DNA from: Cryptomeria japonica | Taxonomy: Eukaryota; Streptophyta; Pinopsida; Cupressales; Cupressaceae | Direction: 5' to 3' | DNA length: 64,000 nt | NCBI RefSeq assembly: GCF_030272615.1 | Contig: NC_081409.1 | Span: 243,657,924 to 243,721,923 of the forward strand | The notes under the pieces: model-generated | What the model saw: only the letters and a program-made list of their open reading frames with translations | Told to the model about the DNA's origin: nothing | The model's database searches: none | Shown here: in pieces, positions 33,121 through 51,230 of the stretch | How the letters are laid out: each line of letters opens with the position of its first letter | Numbering within the stretch: the stretch's first letter is position 1 | Made by a program: the position numbers and the translations under genes

Positions 33121-34817
33121 AATGTCAAGCCTAGATGTAGTCAAATATAGTAGACCTCTAGTCATAGATGTATACTAAGTTTGATAAGGCTAAGGTAACT
33201 CATCATCTTTGCTCAAATGACAACCTATTGCCATAGGATTATTCACCGATTTGCAATATTACATACCAAACTTCTTGAACATCTTCTTAACATATTTATC
33301 TTAAGAGATAAAGATACCATCATAAAATTGAGCAATTTGAAGTCCAAGAAAGAATGATAATTCACCTGGCATAGAAATCTAAAATTCATTCTACATTTCA
33401 TCAACAAATTTCTTACACATTGCATCATCTCCACCAAATATTATATCATCAACATATACAAGAACAATAAGAATTATATCATCCTCAAATTTTATAGAAA
33501 GATTGCTATATCTGGTACCTTTCTTGAATCCTTGTTGGTTTAAGGATTTGTATAGTCTTGCATACCAAGTCATAAGAGCTTGTTTGAGACCATATAATAC
33601 CTTCTTGTGTCTGCATACCATGTTTGGGTCTTTGTATAGCTGAAATCCATCAGGTTGCTCAATGTAGACTTCTTCTTCTAGGTCACCATTCATAAATATA
33701 AATTTGACATCCATTTGATATACCTTGAAGTTCTTGTGTACTACAAAAGAAAGAAACATTGTGATTGCTTCCATTCTGGCCACCAAAGAAAGTGTCTCCT
33801 TAATTCCCTTAATTCCCGTGACTTGTGAATAGCCTTTACATACAGGCCTTGCCTTGTTTCTTACAACTTATCCATCTTCGTTTAGTTTGTTTCTAAACAC
33901 CCATTTGGTTCCTATCGCAGTCTTGTTTGCAAGTCTTGGTACCAGTTACCAACTCTAATTTATCTCAACCTAATTTAATTTTTCTTCCATTGCTTGTATC
34001 CAACCTTCATCCTTGTTGGCATCATTAACAATTATTGGTTCTATCTTTGACAACAAACAAAAATTCACTTATTCATTTATCTTTTCAACTCATCTTCCAG
34101 TTTGCACTCCTTTGTTTTTGTCTCCAATTATTTGGTCTTCAGAGTGGTTCTTCCTAACATATTTGGTAGGTGTTTTGGGAGTCTTCTCTGGTTTTTCTTC
34201 CTTTTCATTAGTTGCCTCTTTTTTTTCTTTGTTTAGAGGTTCATCAAGTTCATATCCTTCTAGTTCATATTTATTTTGGTTTAATTCTTAATCCACTTTG
34301 AGATTTGCACTTTCAACTATCTTTCTCAATCTTTTGTTGTAGCATATGTATACCCTGCTCCTAGTTGAATATCCAAGAAATATTCATTCATTATTATCTA
34401 GAATCAAACTTCCCCAAATCTTATTCATCTTTTTTGATGTAACGTTTACTTTTGAATACCTTGAAGTACTTGACATTGTAGATCTTCCATGACATAGCTC
34501 ATAAGGATATAGACTGTAGTATGGTTTGCTTCTTTCCAATACATATCAGGTAGATTTGCTTCTTTTAACATTGTTCTTGTCAGTTCTTGAACAGTCTTGT
34601 TCTTTCTTTCTACTACTCCATTTTTCCAAGGAGTTCTAGGAGCATATAGATGCCTTTTATCCCATGTTCTTCACATTTTTTTAAAATTCATTTCAAGTGA
34701 ATTCACCTCCTCTATATGATATTAGACACTTGATTCTACTATTCATTTCATTTTCAACCATTGATTTGAATTTCTTAAACATGTTAAAAGCCTCTTATTT
34801 TTCTTTCAAGAATGTAA

Positions 34818-35060
34818 CCCAAGTGATCTTAGAGAAATCATCAATGAATAACATGAAGTACCTTTCTGTAGACACTTAAATTTGACTGATGAATTTAATC
34901 AGATCGAATTTCCTTAGTCATTTATATTAATTAAATAAGTGATCTTAGAAAAATCATCAATGAATAATATGAAGTACCTTTCTTTAGACACTTAAATTTG
35001 GCTGATTAATTTAATCGGATCGAATTCCCTTAGTCATTTATATTAATTAAATAATTCATA
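34818..35060. repeat. Tandem duplication across the solo-LTR boundary
   Basis: A unit of about 125 bases is present twice (34818-34945 and 34946-35060). It combines about 47 bases of Copia-2 integrase (encoding part of a RYFMLFIDDFSKIT-like segment) with the first ~75 bases of the solo LTR. It must have arisen after the LTR inserted. Confidence 0.75.
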
Positions 35061-36028
35061 TTATTTAATTAAATGTAGCATCCCGTCCCCTCTGGCTAAA
35101 TTAATTTAATTAATAATGCTATGTCCTATAGCCTATTAATTAATTAATCTCTTAATTAATTAATATCCTCGTTTGAACCTTTCCTCTGTTAAATAAAATA
35201 ATTCATGCCATCCTTTTCTTCTAATTCTTAAATTGATTAATCCTAAATTAATTAATTTAGTCACATGTCTCCTGACTTAAACCACCTTCTAACCCAACCC
35301 CTATTGTAACCCATGGGTTCTAACTAACCCTATCCATCTAACCAACATAATCTTATCCATTCTAACCTCCCCCCTCACTTGTGTGTGCACATTCCCTATT
35401 TTCCAAATAGTGGAAAATATCTAATTTTGGGTGGTTATTGCCCGAAAAGGACATGTGTCCTTAAAGACACATGACATTCCCTTCCAAGACATGTGTCCCT
35501 CTTGGGGACACTTGTCTTTCTTCGTTGAGCCACTTGTCCTCTTTGGGGATAATTGTGGAATCTCATTCCACATGGCATCTTGAGGCTTAGTCTTATTTTC
35601 AACCTCCCTTCATCTCCCCTCCATTTCTATTTAAACCCTCCTTTTTCTTAGCAAATCATCCACTTTTTTATATCCATATCATCGTAATGCAAAAATTGTC
35701 CACTTTTTTTAATCATACCATCATAATGTTGAAATCATCATGCACCTTCACACATCCATCTTGCATCTAATCACCATCCATATCTTGCATCGTCAATCAT
35801 GGAGCAAAATCGAGCATCCTCAACGTCATGAGCACACATCAAATCACGAGATAATCAAATCAAGGAGTTTGAATTTAGTTTGCATATCTACTTTGTTATT
35901 TGATAATTTATCTCTGTTTATTTCCTTTTTAGCATTCCGATCTTGAGGTGTTTGATTTATTTGTGGTTGTTCAATTATTAGTTTAACTTTTGATCATTTG
36001 TAGTTAACACCCACATTTTCATCACACA
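34867..36028. mobile_element. Solo LTR in Copia-2 integrase, TSD CTTTC
   Basis: Starts TGTAGACACTTAAATTTG and ends CATCACACA. CTTTC at 34862-34866 and 36029-36033 flanks it exactly. Joining the flanks restores an uninterrupted integrase reading (SLQGE then RYFMLF on the minus strand). TATTTAAA near 35629 could be its TATA box. The start resembles the Gypsy-1 LTR start, suggesting a Ty3/gypsy origin. Confidence 0.78.
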
Positions 36029-36170
36029 CTTTCACCTTGAAGACTCTTTGTTTTGGTTGGACCTCATAAGTTAGTATGAATCAGCTCCAATGGGTTTGTA
36101 GAAGAGAATTCCTTGGTCTTGAATCTTGTCTTTGTCTACTTCCCAATCTGGCATTATTTGCATAAGGTGT

Positions 36171-36973
36171 TGTTGGGATTGAGGTGTCTTAACCTTAGAG
36201 TCCAAACATGCTTATTTAATTATTTATTTTATTTTCACTCACTTTGGAAGTCCTAAAATTTAGGGAACTAATGTCATAGGTTGCTATGTTGAGACTATGA
36301 CAAAATCCTATTATGACTATGATGGTTTCTAGTTTGATGGAAGAGTCACGGAGAGTAATTATTTAGCATTTTGTATTTATGGTTTGAGTTAACTTTTGAC
36401 AAGTGGTGTGAAAGGAAGAAACCTATTTGGTCATGGAAACTTCTATACATTGTACTTACATTATGGAAGAGATAGGTTTTTTTGCTTAGGAAGTTGCTAT
36501 GTTCAACATGTCATGGGATTGGCAAGGTGTTGCTTGTGAGAAAACTTACCTCTTGGGCATTGAAGATATTTTTGGAAATCATGGGTGCATACCTCTTTGT
36601 GATGAGCTCTATTTATATGTTGATGCCTTAGTTGTTCTGTATGAGACAAGTTGATTATTTCTAGGGCATTATGTTAAAAGAATTATTTTTGAATTCTTTT
36701 TTGTAGCTACTCCTGATGAGCATTGGCTTTGTGCATTGTATTGTAACTGTTGGTGTTGTTGATAATAAAATTTAGTCTATCTTTTGGAGTGGCTTTTTTT
36801 CCAAAAGGGTTTTCCCACCTATCTCTGGTGTTGTTGTTTTATTTGTTTAAATTTGATTTTATACGTGTTTATCTAATCTGCAATAGTTTAAGGGTTTGTA
36901 AGAAATTTTTGCATCATCTCTCTTGTTAGATTTAGCATTTGGAAGTGTTATTCTGCACTTTGGCTTCCTTTTA
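36171..36973 (+). mobile_element. Solo LTR (copia-type) in Copia-2 integrase, TSD GGTGT
   Basis: Starts TGTTGGGATTGAGG and ends CTTCCTTTTA. GGTGT at 36166-36170 and 36974-36978 flanks it. It contains a CCAAAAGGGTTTTCCCAC segment near 36810-36830, typical of plant copia LTR R/U5 regions. The 3' end reads TA instead of the expected CA, consistent with one C-to-T change. Joining the flanks restores the ENT/LCK integrase junction. Confidence 0.7.
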
Positions 36974-38666
36974 GGTGTTTTCAACCTTGAAAATCTTTGA
37001 CATATCTTTAACTATGTGCATAGAGTTGATCTTTACAAGATTCTAAAAGTTGATGTGTCTTATTCTTTTGTACTACAACCAACATTCACTTGCTTTTCCT
37101 AGAAGATAATTTCTTCCATTAGCTTCCCTTAGGTTATATACATTACCTTTAGTCCTGATTCCTTTGTCACCGGTCTTCTAGATCTTGCCTTTCTAATTTC
37201 ACATCCCTTATCATGAAAAGCGAGATTGTAACCTTTGCTACACATTTGACTTACACTTAGAAGATTGTGTTTGAGACCCTTAACACAGAGAACATCTTTT
37301 GTCTTTTTCTTCCCATCAATCATTATAGTGCCCTTTCCACAAATCATTGCAAAGGTGTCATCCCCAAATCTGAGTGAAGCACAATTCTATTTCTCAAGAT
37401 TGAATAACTTACTCTATCACCTGTCATATGGTTGGAACAACCACTATCAATCATACAAGAATTTGTCTCTTCTTTTGCATGAAAGGTAGTCCACACAGTC
37501 ATAGACCTTTCAGTATTATCATTTGCCTCTAGAGTGAAAGAAATCTTAGTAGGATTATAATCTTTAAGAATAATTTTCTTCACACATTCATCAAGGTCAA
37601 CAATATTATTTTCAACATTAAGGAAAATGGACAAAGTTTCTTCTTTATCATCATTTGGAGTGCACTAGAATCCTCATCATCTAAAGAGTAGCAGTTCTCT
37701 TTGGAATAGAGACTTCCTTTGAAATTATTTCTTTTGGAATTCATGTTGCTATTCCCTGATTCTTTAAAAGGACATAGAAGCATAATGACCAATTTTTCCA
37801 TAGTTAAAACATATGAAAGGTAACTTAGCTTTGTATTCACTAGTTCCCTTCTTCAAATTTCTTACAAAATTTTCTTCTTCCTCATTAAAATAATTGTTTT
37901 GATCAGATGCTTCATTCTTTTATTTCCTACTACCTTTGAAGGCTACTTCATTATTTGGAGATTATTTATCAAATTATCTCATTTCAAAAGTAGTAAGCGC
38001 ACCAAACAATTGATCCATTGAAAAGTTTTTTAAATCCTTATCTTCCTCAATAAAAGACACTATAGGACTGCAAGCTTTGGGAAGAGATTTGAGTACCTTA
38101 TGCACCATAATTGGTTCTTTCAGTTCCTCACCAAGACCTTTGATTGCATTGACAACTTCATCTACCCAAATTAGATAGTTAGCAATATCCTCATCTTTTG
38201 ACATTCATAAATACAACTAAGCTTCTCCCAAACATCCCTAGTAGAGCAATATCCTCATCTTTTGACATTCATAAATACAACTAAGCTAGCAATAATTTGT
38301 AGCTTATCTTGCTTGACTTTATTACCCCATTCATAAATACAACTAAGCTTCTCCCAAACATCCCTAGCAGTGCAGTAGTGCATCACCTTTATAAGCAACA
38401 TTAGCTAATCCACTCAAAATAACATTTTTTACTTTAGCATTGTTATCATATGCCTTGATCTTGATCAGATTAGTTTTAGGAGTAGGAGTATAACTATTCT
38501 CAATAGATTGCCAAACACAAAATCCTACAGAGGTCAAATAGAATTTCATCCTTACTTGCCAGAAGGTGTAGTTTGTTCCATCAAATTGAGGTACCTTGTA
38601 TGAATGAGATCCATCTTGTTTCATCCTAGATCTTCCTCAAGTTGTTAGGCTTCTTCCAAGGAACTT

Positions 38667-38679
38667 GGCTCTAATACCA
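38667..38679 (-). other. Copia-2 primer binding site
   Basis: TGGTATTAGAGCC on the minus strand, one base different from the initiator Met tRNA complement seen in Copia-1, two bases inside the LTR end at 38682. Confidence 0.75.
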
Positions 38680-38681
38680 AT

Positions 38682-40376
38682 TGTCAAATATACCAGAATA
38701 CGAAGAGGAAGGGTGAATCAATATTCAATCAAACTTAAACCCTTCAACATAAACTTAAAACCCTTATTTAAAAATAAATTAACAACAATGAAGCAAAATA
38801 TCACAGTTGCACAAGAGACACTAGATTTGTGTAGAAAACATAACAAGGGAAAAACTACAGTGAGAAAGCTACTTGGAACTATTGTCCAAATCCAATCTCA
38901 CAATAATATAAACAAGATTACAACTTTAGTTCTAGGGCTGCAACCCAAAAAAGAAACAACTCCTTGAATAACAGTTTAATGGATTTAACCAAAGGAAGTT
39001 CACTACTCCCTAATTATTACAACACTTATAGAAGGAGGCCTCAACCCTACATTAGCATGAACAATCAATCAACTTCCATTGCAATAACTCAATATGATCA
39101 CATTAGCTACTTTCACCTCACTACCTCCAACACACTTATGGGCCTATTCAAATGCAGCTACCTTCGACTCACTGTGTTTTGTATGCATTAGCCATTTGTT
39201 CACACATTTACACACAACACCTAGCCACCACACACTTTGCAATGATTTGATCTTTCATTTATATCCTTTGCAAGCTTTCAAAACACCAATTAGGCTGGCT
39301 TCAAAAATGATATAGATAAAATGTGTAGCATCACACCAGTTGGCCACAAAATACACAAGTCAAGAAAGATAACACGTTGCAGTTTAAATCAAGGCTCAAT
39401 TGGGCCCAAAAGATATCTCAACACATCTTCCAAAGTGGCATGAACATACAAAACCATAACACAAGCTCAAACATCCTTCTCCCAATCGACCAAGTTGAAA
39501 TGTGTAGATATGGAACATGCAACAATCAAAATATTGGCCCAATAACTTCTGCAATGGAGAGGAAATAACTACAACTCGAACTAGAATATAAACAAGACCC
39601 AAACCACCTTAGCATGCATCTCCATCTTGGGATAAATATTCTAAGTCGGCTATACAACCATCTAATCTTTCATACATTCACTCTAATCAACAAACAGTAC
39701 CAAAGAGACCAAAAACCATAGTATGGAGAAAATACAGGTGTCATATGAACCTAAAAAATTATCTTGTAACCTTCTTTCACATTATCATGATCAATAGATC
39801 TAGCGTAAATAGATCGAAATTGAACACAATTGCATAATCAAACCAAAAAACATAGTATTGAGATATAACAATTAGGTTCATACATGTGATACACCTGAAC
39901 ACCTAAAAATTGAGATGTAATATACAAACAATATGATTAAGTACCCAAAACCGCAAGATAAAATATTGAATTGTAAACAAATGTAGAGCATTCCTCTGAA
40001 CCATCTAGATAAGCAAAAAAATTATCTTTACTCTGCATACCCTGGAAATAAGTGTATTGATTTTTGTGACCTAAAATGAGAAACACATAGACAACACATC
40101 CTCCTTTATCTTACTTCCAAACCACAAAATCATATCTTCAAAGGAAGAGAAATTCAATACAATCTCTTGAGCCAAAGACACCAACACTGGCACTACATAC
40201 TTGAGCTATTTCATTGCAACAATCTATCAATCAGAGCATATTTGACATCCAACCATGAACTTCATAACATCAACATATTTGGCATCCAACCATGAACTAC
40301 ATTTTATCAACACATTTTGACATCCAAAAATGGACTTTCAATCATACAAACATAGGTTGATATCAATGCCAACACA
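38682..40376 (-). repeat. Probable Copia-2 5' LTR (right edge uncertain)
   Basis: The left edge (TGTCAAATATACC, next to the PBS) is clear. On the minus strand a typical copia LTR start, TGTTGGCATTGATATCAACC, occurs at about 40376-40357. Similar starts recur near 40460-40438 and 40606-40586, so the true edge is ambiguous. No coding sequence within. Confidence 0.45.
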
Positions 40377-40847
40377 CTGTCACCTCAATTGCAACAATCT
40401 CCACCTTTGGACATCCAAACAAGAACATTCATTATCATAGGTTGACATTAACGATAACACATTGCTCCATACTCTATTCCATGTCTGCAACAATCACAAC
40501 ACACAACACACTTCTCCAATTAATCACAACACACTACTCCCTACACTACTCCATATATGCAATAATCACAACACACACCACACTGCTCTATATGGGTTGA
40601 CATTAATGACAACACAATCCTCCATATCTACAACAACACATACACACACATGTATGTATGTATGTATGTATGTATTTGTATATATATACATACATGCATA
40701 CACACACATAATCACTTCACAATTCACCAAACAAAAATAATATTCTTTTCATCATGAATATTAAATATTTTCTTAAGAAAAAAAGAATCTATCCATAGTG
40801 AATGTTAATGTGATTGATCAATATTTTATAACATTCTTCTAAGAAAA
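40377..40847. other. Repetitive spacer between Copia-2 and duplication copy B
   Basis: Holds a CAACAATCTCCACCTTTGG stretch (40391-40410), which on the minus strand looks like a polypurine tract, then CA-rich repeats of 'caataatcacaacacac'. A compound microsatellite (TGTA)6/(TA)/(CATA) lies at 40648-40705. No gene. Confidence 0.5.
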
Positions 40848-41278
40848 ATTAGGCACTTTTTCTTAAGGTTGTCATTGGTCCTTTTAAGATTTGGCAACCT
40901 CTTAAAGGAATTTTGAAATAAACTAGTCGTTAACATTCAAAAGGGTGAGACAAATTGGGTGGATCAAGAAAATATAACACACATTGTACCAAATTGTATC
41001 CTTGATTAGAGATTAGATCTATGTTCACAAAAAATATCCCAGACTTGCAAATATGACCTTCACAAAATCACAAAATTGACAGATTATTTTGATTATAAGT
41101 GCAGTACAAACAATAATTATCAATTTCAATCTCAAAATAGATTAAATTCAACAAATCAACATTTATTTATCTATTTTGTATTGAATCAATGCTTAGAGAA
41201 AATTACAATAAAGAAGGTTAGTTCAAGGACTCCCACAAGATATAACAAATGTCAACATAGCACTACTAGTGATCAAAT

Positions 41279-41447
41279 GCATATACAAAATTTTGCCAGC
41301 AAGAAGCTCCAAACAAGAGATATAAAAGTTTGTAGCCAAGCATGAAGCCACAAACAACATATACAAAGTTTTGCAACGCAACATAAGCCCCTAACAAGAG
41401 ATACAAAATTTTGCAGGAAAACAAGAAGCCACAAACAACATATATTA
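41279..41447. repeat. 40-base tandem repeat, four copies
   Basis: Imperfect units built on TATACAAA(A/G)TTTTGC...AAGAAGCC(A)CAAACAA, about 40 bases each. The minus strand is open in two frames, giving Cys/Leu/Tyr-rich repeats that I regard as a by-product. Confidence 0.75.
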
Positions 41448-41478
41448 TCATACATAGACTAACTTGAAAAAATACATC

Positions 41479-42125
41479 TTACACCTGAAGACTAAACTTA
41501 AATAAGCTTTGAAGTTGTCTTGAACATGGAATGACGTTTTCCTGATTTGGGAGAGCTTGAAACATAATGTAATTCAAGAAATAACTGATCTTGCTATTTT
41601 TCTTGGTGACACCCTGCAATTGGGAGCAAAGAAAGACAATTTGAAACAAGGTGTCAGAGTAAAACTTTAGAATTTCTTTCACCTGGTGAATAGACTGATT
41701 TGAAAACATTGATAAACACTTGCATATCCATATATTAAGCAAAACAAATTGTCTCATAGAATTTGCTACCACATTATTATGCAATCCAACACCAAACAAA
41801 GCTTTTTTCCAGCTCAAAGATTGATTAAATAAGATAGGAAAATGATTGAAAATACTATTCCATTTTTTTAAGGGACTAGGACAGCCCCAAAATATGTGTT
41901 TTAGGCTTTCATTAATTTGACAAAATGAGCAATTAATGTGACAGATCATAAATTTCAATCTTTCCCCAACTAGAAATTTGTAGTGTAGAACTTTCTAGAC
42001 TAAAATCTAAGCATTGGCATCAGCATTGAACCTCCAAATTTGCCCACTCAAATTCCTCCACTTCTTTTCACTAAACTTACACCTCTAATGTTTGTTCAAT
42101 CTGGATTCAATGACAAACTGAAAAG
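41479..42125 (-). pseudogene. LINE reverse-transcriptase C-terminal zinc-finger remnant
   Basis: Open from 41958 to 41479 on the minus strand, with CHINCSFCQINESLKHIFWGC, the pattern of the zf-RVT domain found after the RT of plant LINEs. Upstream to about 42125 the same type continues with stops and a frameshift (RKKWRNLSGQIWRFNADANA-like). No RT core or poly(A) tail is visible. It lies in the ~1.03-kb insert unique to copy B. Confidence 0.6.
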
Positions 42126-43862
42126 CAATTTTAAATAGATATTTGTAATGAAAAACGGACAAAATGATATTTAGACAACCAACACCAATCCTTAATAAAA
42201 TTCTAAAACTAAATATTCATAATATATTACACTTAAATATCTTATTTTAATATTTAATTAATTACTTCACAATTATTATTCATTAATCTATTTTTATTTA
42301 AATTAATATTATACATTCCATTTGATTCATTTAAATAAAAATTTAAAAAATTATTTATTTTCCTTTATATATTTAAAAAACCCAATTCCATTAAATATAA
42401 TTAAAATTGAATTCTTTGCTACAAGCTTAAAACCATGGCCTAATAATAAATAAAAAATAAACCAAAAAACACAAAACGAACTTCCCAATAAATGAATTTT
42501 GGTAACATATTTGTAAGAGAGATCATCTCACTTTGCCTCTAGTCATCACATTACAAAGGTTAGGTAGGTGGACCCTTGAGGAACAAAGAATTCAACGAAA
42601 GTAGACTACCAACCAACCTATCTGGTATTCAAAGCATCTTTCACACCTACTTTACTACCTTTCATAAAAGCTACCAACTTTCTAAGATTATATTTTAACC
42701 CAAATATGTGAGAAACATGAAAATAAATGTCTATATTAAAATATATTAAATAACATGGATATATGAAATTAAAAGAATAAGAATATGCATTAAAATACAT
42801 TTTGTACCTTCCTTTAAGCACATATTCTAATGTCACTACATAAAGGCACCAAACTTTCTATCTTTCCTAGTGAAAAAGCTCCCTTTCATTTGCTATTTAT
42901 ATTCTTCTAAGGAGAATAAGGTTAGATCAAGTATTACCGTTCTTTCCCCAACCAAAAAAATGATTGAAGTGTTTAGAAGGAACCTTTAGTGGAATGAGCT
43001 ACTCTTAATATAGACTAAATCAAATTGGGAACAAAAGGTTTTTTCAAAAGTATGCAAAGTTTTAAAGTGAATAAAATTAATTAGAAATGTTATTTTTATG
43101 AAAAAAAATTATATTATTTATAAGATTATTTTGTTATCTTATATAAGAATATAAGTCTAAGGTTAAGTTTTTTTTAGTTGAGAGCTAAAGATCAAAGGGT
43201 GTCCATTTTGTCAAAGTCGTCTTAGACATGATTTTGCTCTCATTTCTTATGGTATCACAACATTGGACTCAACAAGACTTGATTCTTGACGGGCTCATTT
43301 AGAACCATTCAACTTCACTAATAGATCAAGAGTCCGTTGATGTATAAAAGTTATTTTAGACAATTGATAGTTGGGTTTGATAATATGAATGATATTTTGA
43401 AATATCAATAAGAAGATTAGAAGTGTCTATTTTGAAATGTACATTTTAATTGATGACTCATTAATCTATAGATCTTATAATTAAAATTTTGTTTTAAAAG
43501 TTGATATAATTGAAGTTTAATAAGATGAGAGCTTGGAAAAAAGTTGAAGCAATAATCTTATTAGTGGTATAATTATGTCTTGAAAAAAACTTGACTTATA
43601 ATATGTGGGATTTTTGCTCACTTATTGATATTTGAACTTGGGAATGTAAGGGTGGTTCTCAGGAGAAATATGAGATTTGCTATGCAAGGGTTGGAATTAA
43701 AAATTTACTCACATCTTAGTCCAACCCCAAGCTTGAATTAATAATAAAAAGTAGTTGGATGTTGATGTTGATGTAGTTGGATGTTGATGTAGACAAAGAG
43801 GTTGATGTGAACCTACAAAATATCACATACATGTGCATGTGTTGTCTTAGACACACAATTCA

Positions 43863-43865
<3 letters not shown>

Positions 43866-43932
<67 letters not shown>
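43866..43932. repeat. (TA)n microsatellite
   Basis: About 33 TA units in copy B, at a site different from the expanded TA tracts in copy A. Confidence 0.95.
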
Positions 43933-43936
<4 letters not shown>

Positions 43937-44876
43937 GTTCCAAAATAAAATAAAATATTAAATTAAAATGTTAAATAAACTAAAATCGTTATCTTAAAAA
44001 AATATTTAAATCAAAGCTACTCAACTAAATTACATATATCATTTAACAAAATAACCAATAATAATAATATTATATAATTTATATATTTAAAAAAATCTCT
44101 AATATAACAAACTATAAAAAAACAAACAATACATATACCTACTCACCAACCTCATGAGGACACGAACCTTTACCAATAAAACGCTTTGACTCATAGATAT
44201 ACTCCTCAACCTAATCTAAATGAAACATGGCTAAACATACTTTTATTAAAGATATAAGATGTGATGCCATTTAATTATATTAAATTTTTATAATTTTCTT
44301 CAAATTCTAATATCCTTTATGATGTGATTATTTTCACTTAATAAATTCAATCATAATTACATTTTAAAAGTTATTTAAAATTTTGATGTATTTTATAATT
44401 ACTTTTGAAATTATGAATATATAATTTTGTATATTTTATTTAATATTATTTTACAAATAATTTTACATAAATTTTTATATCAACATTTTAAATCATTCAT
44501 CTGAACTAAGGCTTCATTTGATTGGAGAGAGCTTCTTATGATAAAACATAAGATCACGACCCAATTCATTTGACAAAAACTTCCTGGTCAAATCTAAAAA
44601 AATATTTTAAATAATTCACATACATACACACATATACCAACCATTTACATGACACTTATAATTTATACTTTATATTTATACATTAAACTTAATTAAACTT
44701 AAAACAATGTTTACTATTAAAAAAATTGGCATCCACCCTTAAAACCACTGATTTAGGCATGTGAAATCATAGGATTCCCCTGGAAGGCCATCATCACCCA
44801 CCTTACAAGCCAAAAAAACAAAATCTCCTCTAAATTTAGAACCGCCTCCTTTAACAGATTTCAATAATACCCAAGT

Positions 44877-44961
44877 CCACGTCATTGAGCAATCTCTTAC
44901 TTTACGCTCAACAGATAGCATCAAAATACAAGGAACAAATCAAGAAATACGCATATATAAA
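44877..44961 (+). promoter_or_regulatory. MDH core promoter
   Basis: TATATAAA at 44954-44961 lies 76 bases before the ATG, suggesting a transcription start near 44985-44992 and a 5' UTR of about 45-50 bases. An ACGT-core element, CCACGTCA, is at 44877-44884. The duplicated block ends about 60 bases upstream of this region. Confidence 0.6.
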
Positions 44962-45036
44962 ACCCATTTTGTTTCTCCTCACTTTGTATTAGCAGCTGGT
45001 GAATTTGCAAGATTTAGAGCTGAACTTAACAGAAAA

Positions 45037-50867
<5,831 letters not shown>

Positions 50868-51230
50868 TAAATGCTCCTTATGTTGACTTGTTACTGCTAA
50901 ATGATCAGAATAAATAAGATGCATAGGATGACAAAGTATTTACCGAATCAGTGAATACTAGAAACTGAACAACTTTTTCTTACACAAATTACCAGCAAAC
51001 TTGTTTACAGGCGAGGAATATCATCGAAATTTTCTAGTGGCTCTACTTTTCTGTTGCTGATTAGAAAGTATGTTATATTGAATGTTCAGTTTTTTATCCA
51101 GATTATGCATCTGAAAATTTTCATTTTAGGAAGTTGCAGAAACCCTATGCATTGATCAGTTGTCATGATCTGTTTTTTCTTTTTGTATGAAGGAATAAAT
51201 ATTGTTACCCGTTTTATTTCCATCTCTTCT
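50868..51230 (+). terminator. MDH 3' UTR and candidate poly(A) signals
   Basis: AATAAA at 50909-50914, 42 bases after the stop codon, is an early candidate; another AATAAA at about 51192 lies in a T-rich setting. The 3' end cannot be fixed from sequence alone. From 51230 to 51540 I see nothing else. Confidence 0.45.

Larger units (their letters stand above)
33124..38630 (-). pseudogene. Copia-2 gag-pol remnants
   Basis: Gag starts near 38624 (MKQDGSHSYKVPQFDGTNYT). Downstream pieces at 38204-37974 and 37840-37580 carry the Gag core and knuckle, with frame changes. Protease is at 37489-37400 (SCMIDSGCSNHMTG), and the GAG-pre-integrase LKHNLLSVSQMC stretch is near 37270. The integrase finger (YKRIRHINF near 37040 and CQIGK near 36150) and core (LFIDDFSKITW near 34850, YRGGEFT near 34710) are split by the two solo LTRs. 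RT is at 33850-33390 with [17 protein letters not shown] and YVDDIIFGG, ending with LSKDDELP-like sequence at about 33150. Many stops and at least three frameshifts make it older than Copia-1. Confidence 0.85.
33124..40376 (-). mobile_element. Copia-2: truncated, nested Ty1/copia element
   Basis: Minus-strand element with LTR-like DNA from about 40376 to 38682, PBS at 38667-38679, gag, protease, integrase and RT down to about 33124, where it stops within the region between RT and RNase H, directly against duplication copy A. Two solo LTRs (36171-36973 and 34867-36028) sit inside the integrase gene. No 3' LTR or RNase H is present. Its Gag and RT resemble SIRE-like plant copia elements (inference). 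Confidence 0.8.
40848..44815. repeat. Segmental duplication, copy B (adjacent to MDH)
   Basis: Right copy of the block described at 29840-33120. It differs by carrying an extra ~1.03-kb insert (41163-42190), by having only one copy of the unit expanded in copy A, and by other indels. It ends about 220 bases before the MDH ATG, so copy A once lay next to, or was copied from, an MDH-type promoter. Apart from the LINE remnant and repeats listed separately, no gene is seen in 42190-44800. Confidence 0.8.

Noticed and set aside
34013-34291. Plus-strand 92-codon ORF
   Set aside because: Antisense shadow of decayed Copia-2 pol; Phe/Ser-rich with no domain.
41266-41455. Two overlapping minus-strand ORFs rich in Cys, Leu and Tyr
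   Set aside because: Both come from the 40-bp tandem repeat, which is open in more than one frame; no independent coding evidence.
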